DNA from: Allobosea lupini
GTDB lineage: Bacteria > Pseudomonadota > Alphaproteobacteria > Rhizobiales > Beijerinckiaceae
Assembly: GCF_900109525.1 (NCBI RefSeq)
Contig: NZ_FOAN01000004.1
Span: 310,001 to 374,000 of the forward strand
DNA length: 64,000 nucleotides
Direction: 5' to 3'
This document shows, one piece after another, positions 25,121 through 37,763 of the stretch. Position 1 is the first letter of the stretch, and each line of letters begins with the position of its first letter. The notes under the pieces were generated by a model. That model was not told the DNA's origin. It ran no database searches and saw only the letters and a program-made list of their open reading frames with translations. Position numbers and translations under genes: made by a program.

Positions 25121-28100
25121 GCGAGCCCCTTTCCCGCAAGGCACTGTTGAAGCGCGCCGGGGTGATCGGCGTGGTCGCGCCGCGCAAGGGGGCAACTGCC
25201 GACGCCGCGCCCGAGGACGGGCTCGACCTGCATGTCTGCCTCACGGCGGAGGGCCGCATCCTCGCCTTCAACGGCCATATCGACCTCGGCACCGGCATCC
25301 GCACCGCGCTCGCCCAGATGGTGGCGGAGGAGCTCGATTTCCCCTTCGAGGCGGTCGAGATGGTGCTCGGCGACACCGCCGATACGCCCGATCAGGGCGC
25401 GACCATCGCCAGCGAGACGATCCAGGTCACCTCGCTCGCGATCAGGATCGCGGCGACGCAGATCCGCGCGAGGCTGATCGCCCTTGCGGCCACCGCCTTG
25501 TGCTGCGCCGAGGACGAGATCGCGCTCAGCGACGGCGTGATCTCGCGCAAGGGCGAGATGGCGCCGGCCATCGCCCTCGACACGCTGCTCGCCAATGAGC
25601 GCATCCTGCTGCCGCTGGCCGGGAGCGCTGAGTTCAAACAGGTCGACCAGCACAAGCTCGTCGGCCGTTCGGTCGCCCGCGTCGACATCCCCGCCAAGGT
25701 CACCGGCAGCTTCGCTTACGTCCACGATGTCCGCGTGCCGGGCATGCTGCATGGCCGGGTAGTGCGCCCGCCCTATGCCGGCATGGATGCCGGCGATTTC
25801 GTCGGCAGGAGCCTGATCGCGGTCGATCGCGATTCGATCGCCGACGTGCCCGGCATCCGTGCCGTCGTGATCGAGGGTGACTTCATCGGCATCGTCGCCG
25901 AGCGCGAGGAATGGGCGGCCGAAGCCGCGCTCAAACTCAGGACGCAATGGCGCGAGTTCACCCCGCCGGACCTCTCCGATCTCGGCCAGGCGCTGCGCAC
26001 CCACCCTTCGACGCCGCGCCTCCTGGCCGAGGAAGGCGATGTCGATACGGCGCTTGAGAACCTAGAGACGCGCCTCGACCGTACCTATGTCTGGCCCTAC
26101 CATATGCATGGCTCGATCGGCCCGTCCTGCGCCGTCGCCGATGTGCGCGCGGACGGCATTACCGTCTGGACCGGTAGCCAGAATCCCTATCCGCTGCAGA
26201 ACGACCTGGCCGTGCTGACAGGACTGCCGAAGGAGCGGATCGACGTCATCCGCTTCGAGGCCGCCGGCTGCTATGGCCGCAATTGTGCCGACGACGTCGT
26301 CGCAGATGCAGTGCTGCTCTCGCGTGCGGTCGGCGCCCCAGTGCGGGTCCAGCTCACCCGCGAGCAGGAGCATCTCTGGGAGCCGAAGGGCGCCGCCCAG
26401 CTGATCGACATCAAGGGCGGGCTCGGGCCGGGCGGTTCGCTGAAAGCCTACGACTTCCACACCTGGTACCCGTCGAACGCCGCGCCGACCCTGGCGCTGC
26501 TGCTGACCGGGCGCATCCCGAACCAGCCAGCGACGCTCCGGATGGGCGATCGCACCGCGCTGCCGTCCTACACTTATGAAAACATGCGGCTGACGGCCTA
26601 TGACATGCCGCCGATCGTGCGCGCGTCCTGGCTGCGCGGCGTCTCGGCCATGCCGAACGTCTTCGCGCATGAGAGCTATATCGACGAGCTCGCGCATGAA
26701 GCCGGCGTCGACCCGGTAGAGTTCCGCCTGCGCCACATCAATGACGAGCGCGCCGCCGAGCTGACGCGGGCGACGGCAGAGCGCGCGAACTGGCAGCCGC
26801 ATGTCGGCCCGCGCCTGGAGCAGGACGGCGACATCATGCGCGGGCGTGGCTTCGCCCAGGCGCGCTATGTCCATGGCGGCTGGCCGGGTGTCGGCGCCGC
26901 CTGGGCCGCCTGGGTCGCCGATGTCGCGGTCAATCGGACGACCGGCGAAGTCACCGTCTCCCGCGTCACCGTCGGCCAGGACACCGGCATGATGGTCAAC
27001 CCGGCCGGGGTGACGCACCAGATCCATGGCAACGTCCTGCAATCGACCAGCCGGGTGCTGCGCGAGGAGGTGACGTTCTCGCAGACGACCGCCGTCGCCA
27101 GCCGCGACTGGGGCTCCTATCCGGTGCTGAGCTTCCCGGAGCTGCCGGCGATCGACGTCATGCTGATGGAACGGCAGAATCTGCCGCCGATGGGCGCGGG
27201 CGAGTCGGCCTCCGTCCCGAGCGCGGCGGCGATCGTCAACGCGGTCTATGATGCGACCGGGGTGCGCTTCCGCGAATTGCCGCTGACGCCCGAGCGCGTG
27301 CTCGCCGGCCTCAACGGCGCACCGCTGCTGAAGGGGTCGAAGCCCGAGCCGAGCAAACGCCTGCCCTGGTGGGGCAAGCTCGGCGCTGCCGTGGCAGGCG
27401 CCGCGACCTTCGCCGCGGTCTCGCTCGCCGTCGCACCCGCGATCGCCCCGATCGCCCGGCCTGATCCGGCGACCTGGTCGGCGGCGACGATCGAGCGCGG
27501 CCGCCAGCTCGCAGCGCTCGGCGCCTGCGCGACCTGCCATACGGCTAAGGACGGCGTGCCCTATGCTGGCGGGCTCAGCTTGCCGACGCCGTTCGGCACG
27601 GTGATGACCACCAACGTCACGCCGGACGTAGAGACCGGCATCGGCAGCTGGTCCTATGCCGCCTTCGAGCGGGCGATGCGCGCCGGCCTGCACCGCGACG
27701 GCCGCCAGCTCTACCCGGCTTTTCCCTATCCGAGCTTCGCCAAGGCGAGCGAGGCCGATCTGCAGGCGCTCTATGCCTTCCTGATGTCGCAGCCGGCGGT
27801 GCGGCAGGAGAACGAGCCGAGCCGGCTGACTTTCCCATTCAACCTGCGCCCGCTGCTGGTCGGCTGGAACCTGCTGTTCAACCGTGGCGGTGAGCTGAAG
27901 CCCGATCCCGCCCGCTCGGCCGAGTGGAATCGCGGACGCTATCTCGTCGACGGGCTCGGCCATTGCGGCGCCTGCCACACGCCGCGCAACGCGCTCGGAG
28001 CCGAGAAGGCCGGCAGCGCCTATCTCGCCGGCGGCGAGGCGGAAGGCTGGGAGGCCCCGGCCCTGACGAAGCTCTCGGCCGGGCCGATTCCCTGGAGCGA

Positions 28101-28641
28101 GGCTGAACTCTACGCCTATCTCAAGACCGGCACCTCGCAGCATCACGGCGCAGCTTCCGGGCCGATGGCGCCAGTGATCGCCGAGCTGAAAGAGCTGCCC
28201 GACGCCGATATCCGGGCGATGGCGACCTATCTGGCTTCGCTGAGCGAGCCTCTCCCTGCGGCCGAAGCCGAAGCGCTGGTAGCCCGTGTCGGCGAGCAGA
28301 CGGCGCGGGCGACAAACCCTGCTACCTCCCCGGTCGCGCGCCTCTATGAGGGCGCCTGCGCCGCCTGCCACGAGACCGGCCGCGCCGCGCCGCTGCTCAA
28401 TGCCGGCCCAATATTGGGCCTCTCGTCCAAGCTCCATGCCGCCACGCCGACCAACCTGGTCAACATGCTGCTCGAAGGCGGCCAGCATGGCATCGGCTCG
28501 ATGCCGTCCTTCGCGACTGCGCTCGACGATCGCCAGCTCGCGGATCTCGCAGCCTATCTGCGCGGCCGCTTCGCGCCCGAGAAACCGGCCTGGAACGGCA
28601 TCGAGGATGCGATCGCGAAGGCGCGCAAGTCAGCGCACTGA
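25117..28641 (+). CDS. nicB: Nicotinate dehydrogenase, molybdopterin/three-haem cytochrome c subunit
   Basis: The 1174-residue product joins two parts. Residues 1 to about 740 form the molybdopterin-binding subunit of the xanthine-dehydrogenase family, with GHIDLGTGIRTALAQ early, AAGCYGRN in the middle and the active-site Glu in PMGAGESASVPSA near residue 693. A membrane helix (about 750-782) follows, then three cytochrome c domains with CATCH (about 803-807), CGACH (about 951) and CAACH (about 1081). This architecture is that of NicB, where electrons leave through haem c to the respiratory chain instead of NAD. The gene overlaps nicA by 4 bp. A bidirectional terminator follows. Confidence 0.88.
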   Translation: MSEPLSRKALLKRAGVIGVVAPRKGATADAAPEDGLDLHVCLTAEGRILAFNGHIDLGTGIRTALAQMVAEELDFPFEAVEMVLGDTADTPDQGATIASETIQVTSLAIRIAATQIRARLIALAATALCCAEDEIALSDGVISRKGEMAPAIALDTLLANERILLPLAGSAEFKQVDQHKLVGRSVARVDIPAKVTGSFAYVHDVRVPGMLHGRVVRPPYAGMDAGDFVGRSLIAVDRDSIADVPGIRAVVIEGDFIGIVAEREEWAAEAALKLRTQWREFTPPDLSDLGQALRTHPSTPRLLAEEGDVDTALENLETRLDRTYVWPYHMHGSIGPSCAVADVRADGITVWTGSQNPYPLQNDLAVLTGLPKERIDVIRFEAAGCYGRNCADDVVADAVLLSRAVGAPVRVQLTREQEHLWEPKGAAQLIDIKGGLGPGGSLKAYDFHTWYPSNAAPTLALLLTGRIPNQPATLRMGDRTALPSYTYENMRLTAYDMPPIVRASWLRGVSAMPNVFAHESYIDELAHEAGVDPVEFRLRHINDERAAELTRATAERANWQPHVGPRLEQDGDIMRGRGFAQARYVHGGWPGVGAAWAAWVADVAVNRTTGEVTVSRVTVGQDTGMMVNPAGVTHQIHGNVLQSTSRVLREEVTFSQTTAVASRDWGSYPVLSFPELPAIDVMLMERQNLPPMGAGESASVPSAAAIVNAVYDATGVRFRELPLTPERVLAGLNGAPLLKGSKPEPSKRLPWWGKLGAAVAGAATFAAVSLAVAPAIAPIARPDPATWSAATIERGRQLAALGACATCHTAKDGVPYAGGLSLPTPFGTVMTTNVTPDVETGIGSWSYAAFERAMRAGLHRDGRQLYPAFPYPSFAKASEADLQALYAFLMSQPAVRQENEPSRLTFPFNLRPLLVGWNLLFNRGGELKPDPARSAEWNRGRYLVDGLGHCGACHTPRNALGAEKAGSAYLAGGEAEGWEAPALTKLSAGPIPWSEAELYAYLKTGTSQHHGAASGPMAPVIAELKELPDADIRAMATYLASLSEPLPAAEAEALVARVGEQTARATNPATSPVARLYEGACAACHETGRAAPLLNAGPILGLSSKLHAATPTNLVNMLLEGGQHGIGSMPSFATALDDRQLADLAAYLRGRFAPEKPAWNGIEDAIAKARKSAH

Positions 28642-28662
28642 GCGCCGGACTGCAACGAAAAG

Positions 28663-28685
28663 CCCCTCTCCTGCGAGGAGAGGGG
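28663..28685. terminator. Bidirectional hairpin terminator after nicB
   Basis: Ten-bp perfect arms (CCCCTCTCCT and AGGAGAGGGG) enclose a GCG loop. It starts 21 bp after the nicB stop and lies before the end of the convergent esterase-like gene. It resembles half of the composite element at 21711. Confidence 0.75.
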
Positions 28686-28723
28686 TTCGAATTGTCGCCA
28701 GAAGGTCTGCCTGGGCTCGCCGC

Positions 28724-30082
28724 TCACTTGGCCGCAAGCAGGTCCTTGACCTGCAGAAGCACCAGCTCGTTGTCGTCAGCCTTCTTCGGATCGCGCGACG
28801 AGGAGAACGGCAGGTTGTTGTCGTTGCCGACGACGATGATGCCGCCCGCGAGATCGACAACGTCGACGTTCTCGATGGTGAAGAACGGGAAGGGCAGCAC
28901 GCCGTCGATCGCACCCTGCTTCGCCTTCTTGTCGGGGTCGGCGATCTTCATCAGGTCGATATAGCCGATCTTGCGTACGGGCTTCCCGACATTGGCGTCG
29001 GTCATCTCGATCTTGACGATGCGCTTGAACCTGGCGAGGTCGTGGAAGCAGTCCGGGCCCTTCTGACTGGGCGCGCAGGCGCGGTCGGCGGTGCCTTCAC
29101 CATTGTCGCGCTCGATGATCAGCGCTGTGGTGCTGTCGATCATGTTGAAGTCGCCGATGGCGAGGCCCTTCTGCTCGAGCGGGAAGAACCAGGAGCGGCC
29201 GGTCCACCTCTCGTTCTGCACGTCGAATTCGAGGATGCGCAGCACCTCCTTGCCGTCGACCTCCTCATTGCCCTTGGTTTCGGCATTCCAGAGCGGGCCC
29301 TCCAGCAGCGGGTAGAGGAAGCGGCCGTCCGGCGACTGCGCCATGCCCTCATAGCCCTTGGAGCGGCGGACGTTGAACTCGACGGGCAGGTTCGGCGCGC
29401 TCGGCGTCGTCACGGCGTAATGGTCGGGCGAGCGGGCCGGCTTGCCGTCGACCGTGGTCTCGAACACGGCCTCGACCTTGCCGGTGGCGTCGACGCGGAT
29501 CAGATAGGGGCCGAACTCGTCGCCGATCCAGAACTTGCCGCCGATCGGCTGGATCGACTCGGGATCGAAATCGGCGCCGGTCAGGTAGCGCTTCTCGGTG
29601 CCTTCATGGACGATGCGGAACGGCACCTTCTTGTCGGGGTCGTGCAGGAAGGTGGTCGACAGGCGCTCGATCTTGCCGCCCTCGAAATCGGCCTTGAGCT
29701 TATGGAAGAACAGCATCGCGTCCGGCGAGTTCGCCTTGGCGCCGAAGCCGTTGTCGGTCAGCACCAGGAACTCGCCATTGCCCAGCGAGCGGATGCCGGA
29801 GAAGCCCTGCACCGGCTGGCCGGCGAAGGGGGTGGAGAGCCCGGTCGGGCGGCCGCCCGAGGTGCCCATCACCGTGCCGACCTGCTCGATGCGCTTGCCC
29901 GGCGTTGTGAACTTGCCGGAGACCTTGAGGTCGCCCGGGGCATCGGCCGGGGCCGGGATGATGGTGTTGGCCGGCAGCAGGGCATGGCCGACCAGCTTGG
30001 CCGGAAATTCCTTTGGCGCATCCTGTGCGCCGGCGAGCATGGTCGAGGAGAGCAGGAGGGCGGCGGCGAGGCGCAGGCGCAT
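28724..30082 (-). CDS. Secreted esterase-like (phytase-like) protein
   Basis: The 452-residue product has a Sec signal (MRLRLAAALLLSSTMLAGAQ) and the esterase-like activity of phytase domain (PF13449), a beta-propeller-like fold. Typical phrases are GFSGIRSLGNGEFLVLTDNGFGAK, DPESIQPIGGKFWIGDEFGPYLIRVDATGKV, KGYEGMAQSPDGRFLYPLLEG and NVDVVDLAGGIIVVGNDNNLPF. The acidic loops suggest Ca2+ binding. Members are periplasmic or secreted; some hydrolyse phytate or esters in vitro. The ATG at 30082 gives the signal peptide. It stands alone, convergent with nicB. Confidence 0.87.
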   Translation of the reverse strand: MRLRLAAALLLSSTMLAGAQDAPKEFPAKLVGHALLPANTIIPAPADAPGDLKVSGKFTTPGKRIEQVGTVMGTSGGRPTGLSTPFAGQPVQGFSGIRSLGNGEFLVLTDNGFGAKANSPDAMLFFHKLKADFEGGKIERLSTTFLHDPDKKVPFRIVHEGTEKRYLTGADFDPESIQPIGGKFWIGDEFGPYLIRVDATGKVEAVFETTVDGKPARSPDHYAVTTPSAPNLPVEFNVRRSKGYEGMAQSPDGRFLYPLLEGPLWNAETKGNEEVDGKEVLRILEFDVQNERWTGRSWFFPLEQKGLAIGDFNMIDSTTALIIERDNGEGTADRACAPSQKGPDCFHDLARFKRIVKIEMTDANVGKPVRKIGYIDLMKIADPDKKAKQGAIDGVLPFPFFTIENVDVVDLAGGIIVVGNDNNLPFSSSRDPKKADDNELVLLQVKDLLAAK

Positions 30083-30235
30083 GGCGTGAAGCTCCGGTTT
30101 CGGGGAACAGCGGGACGGCCCCGCTTCGCGTCCGGAGTTTGCAGTCGCGCGACAGCGCCGTGACGCTCGCGTGACGGGGCGCCTGAACGAAAGCGCCGTT
30201 CCAGCGTTTCGCAGGCACCGAAGGAGAGCTGCGAA

Positions 30236-30457
30236 GTGACCACGGCATACAAGGCTGGCACCGACGTGACCTGGCGCTGGGGCGCTCACACCGCCAGGGG
30301 CCGCATCGAGCAGGTCTTCACCGAGCCGGTGACCCGCACGATCAAGGGCACCGAGGTCCGCCGCAACGCCTCGCCGGAGAACCCGGCCTATCTCGTGACG
30401 CAGCCGCGCGGCGGCTACGCGTTGAAATCTCACAGCGAGCTTGAGAAGGACGGCTGA
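30236..30457 (+). CDS. DUF2945 (HVA1-family) small protein
   Basis: The 73-residue product is a DUF2945 / hypervirulence-associated TUDOR-domain protein: AGTDVTWRWGAHTARGRIEQVFTEPVTRTIKGTEVRRNASPENPAYLV followed by KSHSEL is the family pattern. Function is unknown; the small SH3-like barrel suggests binding of a partner. Translation starts at GTG (30236), 11 bases after AAGGAGA. It is convergent with the large nuclease-methyltransferase gene. Confidence 0.85.
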   Translation: MTTAYKAGTDVTWRWGAHTARGRIEQVFTEPVTRTIKGTEVRRNASPENPAYLVTQPRGGYALKSHSELEKDG

Positions 30458-30516
30458 GCATCTGCCGGCGGCCGGGGTCGCATCGCTTGGTGGCGTTCGC
30501 GCTGCCAGCGCGATCG

Positions 30517-33500
30517 TCAGCCGGTCGCGAGGAAGCGGCGCACGAAGCTTCCTCCTCCGTCCATGGTCGAGGCCTCGCCGACGCGCGCGAGCGATATCAG
30601 GATCGCCGCGATGGTCCCGCGGACCTTGAGCCCCTGCCGGAAGCGCTGCGCGATCGCGGCGGCGTCGAGCGGCATGGTCGCGGTCGCCAGCACGGCCAGG
30701 ACGGCCGCCACCCGCTCGACCGGCTGGGTCGGGAAGACCGGCTTGGCGCTGCGGGGCGCCGGCAACGACAGCAACTCGGCCACCTCGATCTGCTCGTCGA
30801 CCGCAGCCTCCCGCCCGAAGCGCGGGCGCTGATAGTCAGGCCGCAGCCAGCGCGTCGTTCCGCGTTCCTCCTCGCGGGCCCGGTCGCGGTTGAGCGCGAC
30901 CAGCATCGCCAGGATCGTCTCGTCCTCGGCGTCCGCCGGCAGCCCGTAGGCGGAAGCGACCGCCGCGTCGATCGCCTCGTGATGCTCGTTCAGGATCAGC
31001 ACCAGCCCGCGATCGCGGATATCGGCCTCGGTGCTGGACAGCGGCCTGCCGGCGAGGATCGCCTCGCGGACATTGTAGAGCCGGGTCAGCGTCAGGTTCG
31101 GGTGCCGCTCCAGCACGTCCTTGCGAAGCGCGTCGAGCGCCTCGGCCGATGCGCGGATCACCTGCTTTTGTGTCTCAGCGACCTCGGGGAACGGGAAGGG
31201 ATCGAAGCAAAGCGATTTGGAATAACGCGGATCGTTGCCGATGCCGAGCCAGCCGCCGGCTTGCAATGCCCAGACGCAATGGACACGCGAGGACAGCACG
31301 CCGAGATGGAAGGCGTCCGACAATGAGACAGCGACCAGCATGTTGTCGGGCAGGATGCTTGCGTCGAGGAACTGGAAGACGCGATGCTTGGCCGTTTCGA
31401 CGGTAGCGATGTAGCGCTGGAGGCCGGCGAGAGCCGGACGTAGTTCCTTGCGGGGCTCGCCGAACAGCCACCATAGCTCGCGATAGCTCGCCCGGTTGTT
31501 GGCGTCGCGCCCGACGAGTTGCCCGCTCGCGTCCCTCTCTTCCTTCACCCTCAGCTTGACGTGCTGATAGACCTCTGGAAAGCGCTCGCGTACTTCGGTC
31601 GCGGTCAGCCCGAACAGGTCGATCGCCATGACGTCGCGCGAATGCGCCGTCAGGTCGCGTCCATTGCGATAATGGCGGATATGATCGTCGAGGCCCGGCC
31701 GTCTGCCGAGCCCGAGCGCTTCGGCCTCGGCAGGCGTGACGATGAAGCCGGCACCATGCAGCTTCACGCCCGGCGAGCACAGGCCCTCGTTCGCGAGCAG
31801 ACGCGTGGTCCGGGTGACGTCGGTACCGATGCTGAGATCGGAGTTGATCACCCCCAGCCGCTCGCGCACATCCACGCGCGGCTGGTCGGTATCGAGCCCG
31901 GATTCCGCGATCACCTCGAGCAGCCGCCCTTCCCGCCGACCGGTCTCCGCGACGGTCATCGCGATCCTGACGGCTGCCGCATCCTTGTCCGCCTTGGTCC
32001 AGGGGTGGTCGGCGATGGCGAGCAGCAGAGAGATGGGCTTCTTCGCGCCAAGGTGCCGCTCGACCACGCGGCGCTGGAACAGCTGGGTGATCGAGTTGGT
32101 GGTGACGAAGCCAAAGCGCCGGAGCTTCGTCTCGGGCATGACCAGCAGCTCGGCCGCCCGGTCCCACCAGTACATGACGAGGTCGGCACTCTCGTTCATC
32201 TGCGGATAGGCGGCGCGCAAAGCGCCCACATAGCTCTCGCCCAGTCGCCCGCGCAGATCCTTGCCACCGATGAAGGGGGGATTGCCGACGATGAACTCGA
32301 CCTCCGGCCAGTCCGGGCGGCGCGGATTGCGTGGCGTGACCTCACGCCCGCCTTCGACGAGGGGCACCGGCCAGTCGTCCCAGGCGAGCAGGGCATCGCC
32401 CGGGACGATCTGGGTCAGCTCTTCCAGGATCGGCTCTGTCGGCGCGAAGGCACGGGTGCGCAGATGCCATTGCAGATAGCCGATCCAGAGCATCAGGTCG
32501 GCGATCGCGACGGCGCGGCGATTGGCGTCGATACCGAAGAATTGCCAGGGCCCGACGCCGCGCGCGCCGAAGCCGCCGAGCTGTTCCGTCGCCCCGAGCT
32601 CGGCGGCGACTTCCAGGACTTCGCCTTCGAGCCGCTTCATCAGGTCCTGGGCGACATGCAGGAAGTTGCCGGTTCCGCAGGCCGGGTCGAGCACGCGTGT
32701 GTTGCGGAGCTGGCTGTTGAAATCCTCGACAAGCGCGAGCGCGCTCCTCAGGCTGCCGGCGTCACGGGCCTGCTGCGCCGCAGTCAGCACGTTGCGCCAG
32801 TCGTCGCGCAGCGGAGCGATCACCGTCTCGACGACCAGGCGCTCGACATAGGCGCGCGGCGTGTAATGCGCGCCCAGCCTGGCCCGCTCGGCCGGCTCCA
32901 GCGCCTGTTCGAGCAAGGTTCCGAAGATGGCGGGATCGACCAGGCTCCAGTCATGCTCGGCGGCCGCGAGAAGCTCGGCGATGCCGTCCCGGCCCAGCGC
33001 GAACACTTGCGGCTCGGCGAACATGCGGCCGTTGAAGCGCTTCAGCTCGGCGCGGACGGCGGAGGAGTAGCGGCCGAGATCCATGGCGCGCCAGAGATCC
33101 TCCACCAGCGGCTTGAAGCTCTTCGGCGCCTCCAGGCACTCGCGCAGCAGCCGCTTGAAGCTGTCGGCCGGGATCAGGCGGACATCCTCGGCGAACATGG
33201 TGAAGACGCAGCGCATCAGGAACAGCGCGACGTCTTCCGGATCGTGACGGCGCTCCAGCGCCTTGGAGACCAAAGCGAGGCGCTGGGCGATCTGGCGCGT
33301 CGCCAGGGCGGCCTGGCGGGACGGATCGAGCGAGGTGGGATCGCTCCAGATGCGCGCGATCCCGGCCCGGATGGCGGGATCGCGCAGGTCCTCGAGATAG
33401 ACCCGGAAGCGGTGCCTGTCCGGGAACTGGGCATAGTTCTTCCCCTGCCCGGAGAAGTCCGCGTAGAACTCGAAACAGTGGCCGACATCGCAGAGGATGA

Positions 33501-33969
33501 CGAAGGGCGGCCAGCCATGCGAGGCGGGCAAGGCGCGGCAATACTGCTCCGCCTGGCGCTTGGCGTTCAGCATCATCACGTCGAGGCCCCGATCGGCGCC
33601 GCGGCGCCCTCGCGGCGCGCCGGCCGGCTCGTCGTCGGTATCGCCGGCGGGCAGGATTTCCTTGGGCTGGCCCCTCAGCCGACTCTGCTTGGCCTCCATG
33701 ACGAAGCAGCGCTTCCGATAGAGGTCGATCCGTCCAGTCGTTCCCGAGCCGTCCGGTCCTGACAGCCTCACCGGGTATTCGAAGCGGTAAGCCACCGCCT
33801 CGACGTCGCTTGTCGGCGGCTGCGGGCGCTCCATCCGCAGCAGCTCGCAGAACTCGCCGATGAAGGACGGGAATGACGCCCGTTCCGCGCCTTCCGAGAT
33901 GCGCCAGCGCGCGATGAAGGCTTCGACCTCCGTCGCACCGGGCGCGCACCCATCCCCGACCATCTTCAC
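30517..33969 (-). CDS. Large DNA methyltransferase with N-terminal nuclease domain (type IIG/MmeI-like)
   Basis: The 1150-residue product carries methyltransferase motif I ([11 protein letters not shown], about residue 426) and motif IV ([14 protein letters not shown], about residue 561), which define an adenine N6 DNA methyltransferase. Between them lie [15 protein letters not shown] and [23 protein letters not shown]. The N-terminal 250 residues contain Asp82 and Glu92-x-Lys94 ([19 protein letters not shown]), the pattern of a PD-(D/E)xK nuclease. The C-terminal part holds a target-recognition region ([21 protein letters not shown]). This fits a single-chain restriction-modification enzyme. 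It is alone, with no separate restriction gene. Base use is like the host. A palindrome lies 29 bp upstream. Confidence 0.82.
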   Translation of the reverse strand: MKMVGDGCAPGATEVEAFIARWRISEGAERASFPSFIGEFCELLRMERPQPPTSDVEAVAYRFEYPVRLSGPDGSGTTGRIDLYRKRCFVMEAKQSRLRGQPKEILPAGDTDDEPAGAPRGRRGADRGLDVMMLNAKRQAEQYCRALPASHGWPPFVILCDVGHCFEFYADFSGQGKNYAQFPDRHRFRVYLEDLRDPAIRAGIARIWSDPTSLDPSRQAALATRQIAQRLALVSKALERRHDPEDVALFLMRCVFTMFAEDVRLIPADSFKRLLRECLEAPKSFKPLVEDLWRAMDLGRYSSAVRAELKRFNGRMFAEPQVFALGRDGIAELLAAAEHDWSLVDPAIFGTLLEQALEPAERARLGAHYTPRAYVERLVVETVIAPLRDDWRNVLTAAQQARDAGSLRSALALVEDFNSQLRNTRVLDPACGTGNFLHVAQDLMKRLEGEVLEVAAELGATEQLGGFGARGVGPWQFFGIDANRRAVAIADLMLWIGYLQWHLRTRAFAPTEPILEELTQIVPGDALLAWDDWPVPLVEGGREVTPRNPRRPDWPEVEFIVGNPPFIGGKDLRGRLGESYVGALRAAYPQMNESADLVMYWWDRAAELLVMPETKLRRFGFVTTNSITQLFQRRVVERHLGAKKPISLLLAIADHPWTKADKDAAAVRIAMTVAETGRREGRLLEVIAESGLDTDQPRVDVRERLGVINSDLSIGTDVTRTTRLLANEGLCSPGVKLHGAGFIVTPAEAEALGLGRRPGLDDHIRHYRNGRDLTAHSRDVMAIDLFGLTATEVRERFPEVYQHVKLRVKEERDASGQLVGRDANNRASYRELWWLFGEPRKELRPALAGLQRYIATVETAKHRVFQFLDASILPDNMLVAVSLSDAFHLGVLSSRVHCVWALQAGGWLGIGNDPRYSKSLCFDPFPFPEVAETQKQVIRASAEALDALRKDVLERHPNLTLTRLYNVREAILAGRPLSSTEADIRDRGLVLILNEHHEAIDAAVASAYGLPADAEDETILAMLVALNRDRAREEERGTTRWLRPDYQRPRFGREAAVDEQIEVAELLSLPAPRSAKPVFPTQPVERVAAVLAVLATATMPLDAAAIAQRFRQGLKVRGTIAAILISLARVGEASTMDGGGSFVRRFLATG

Positions 33970-33995
33970 TTCTTCCGAGTGCAGTTTATGGTTAA

Positions 33996-34012
33996 ATCAA
34001 CCTAAGGTTGAA
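33996..34012. promoter_or_regulatory. Palindrome CAACCTAAGGTTG upstream of the methyltransferase gene
   Basis: The core CAACCT-A-AGGTTG at 33998-34010 is a perfect inverted repeat. Extending it by AAT/AAT on the flanks adds one mismatch. It sits in an AT-rich pocket 29 bp upstream of the methyltransferase start and 91 bp upstream of uvrB. It could be an operator for either divergent gene, possibly a C-protein-like control site; no regulator is seen. Confidence 0.45.
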
Positions 34013-34102
34013 TATTCCTTCCTGTCAACTCCTGTCACCAACACGTCGCCTTGCGCGCTGCACCCCCTCGCATCCGCCGCAAATCGCTCCCATATTGCGC
34101 TC

Positions 34103-36778
<2,676 letters not shown>

Positions 36779-36791
36779 GCGATTGGTTATG

Positions 36792-37763
36792 TTAACCGAA
36801 AACCGACGATTTCTGGTTGCTTAAATTGCCTTGGAAGGCCAGAACGTCCTCAATCTTAATTTCCCATACGGCATCTGAGTCGTCGTTAAAATTAATGAAA
36901 TTAACAATGGTATCTCGTAACATGTAGCGATTGTTGTATCGCCTTATCACTCCATTTCTACAATTTTGTATTATATCTATAAGATAACTTCCGTCTGGGG
37001 ACGCGTTTCTAGGCAAATTAAAACCTAATTTCAGCTCGGTTGCCGAGGAGCTAATATCATTAAGATACATACCCCAGTGAAGAAACAAAGAAGATCGCAA
37101 TTGCTCAACAATTAGGCGGTGCGGACATGGTATTTGTCCTTGAGCCAGTTTATATCTAAAGGTTTCCATGTCCCATTTAGTTCGGAAAGCGAGCCCAACG
37201 AGGGCGTCGAGATCAATTCGTCCGATAACAGCAACTTCTGCCATTCGGCAATTGTGTATATGATCTCGGTTATAAATATCCGTCGCAGAGTCGTGGTAAA
37301 TATAGTTAAATTCTAATTGATCAAATGCGGCGTCACCATTCATAAATTCTTGTGATCTTTGTACATTTCCAGAGCTAAATACAGCATCGCATCGACTTAT
37401 TACACGAGAAAAATCAAACAAAAACATTACAGGAATCGACATATGTGAATCGGCTCTATTGTTGTCTGCTAAATGCTTTATGCCCTCTGTTTTGAGATGA
37501 AATCCATTCTTGGGTCTAAAATACAAGCGAGCATAATCATGAGAACCCTCATAATTCGCTAGCGCGCCCTGATTCGCTACGTCGTGAAAATTTGCAACAC
37601 GGTTTCGGCACGATAAAAATCCGTCAGAAACAATTCTTATTGCATTATCGACGTGTGTCGCATGATAAAGATATCGCGGCCAGTCCTTTCTTTCTTTCGA
37701 AAAAGAAAGGCGTGCGCATTGTTCGGTGACATGGCGATTAGCGCGCTCTAAAGAGATAGACAC
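36792..37763 (-). CDS. darT: DarT-like DNA ADP-ribosyltransferase toxin (DUF4433)
   Basis: The 323-residue product matches the DarT/DUF4433 family, which attaches ADP-ribose to thymidine in single-stranded DNA. Visible motifs are RYLYHATHVDNAIRIVSDG (residues 30-48, NAD-binding His), CRNRVANFHDVA (52-63), HDYARLYFRPKNGFHLKTEG (75-94) and the catalytic glutamate Glu176 in CRMAEVAVIGRID. About 110 extra residues at the C-terminus (after residue 210) have no family match that I recognise; most DarT proteins are about 210-230 residues. Start is GTG at 37763, overlapping the darG end by 16 bp. The sequence is AT-rich (about 37-43% GC in sampled lines), unlike its neighbours. Confidence 0.85.
   Translation of the reverse strand: MSISLERANRHVTEQCARLSFSKERKDWPRYLYHATHVDNAIRIVSDGFLSCRNRVANFHDVANQGALANYEGSHDYARLYFRPKNGFHLKTEGIKHLADNNRADSHMSIPVMFLFDFSRVISRCDAVFSSGNVQRSQEFMNGDAAFDQLEFNYIYHDSATDIYNRDHIHNCRMAEVAVIGRIDLDALVGLAFRTKWDMETFRYKLAQGQIPCPHRLIVEQLRSSLFLHWGMYLNDISSSATELKLGFNLPRNASPDGSYLIDIIQNCRNGVIRRYNNRYMLRDTIVNFINFNDDSDAVWEIKIEDVLAFQGNLSNQKSSVFG

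Noticed and set aside
26062..28488. An 808-codon open frame antisense to nicB.
   Set aside because: It reads through conserved molybdopterin and cytochrome codons on the other strand and shows no family features.
31519..33762. A 747-codon open frame antisense to the methyltransferase gene.
   Set aside because: It has no recognisable domain and its composition is that of a shadow frame; the opposite strand carries clear methyltransferase motifs.
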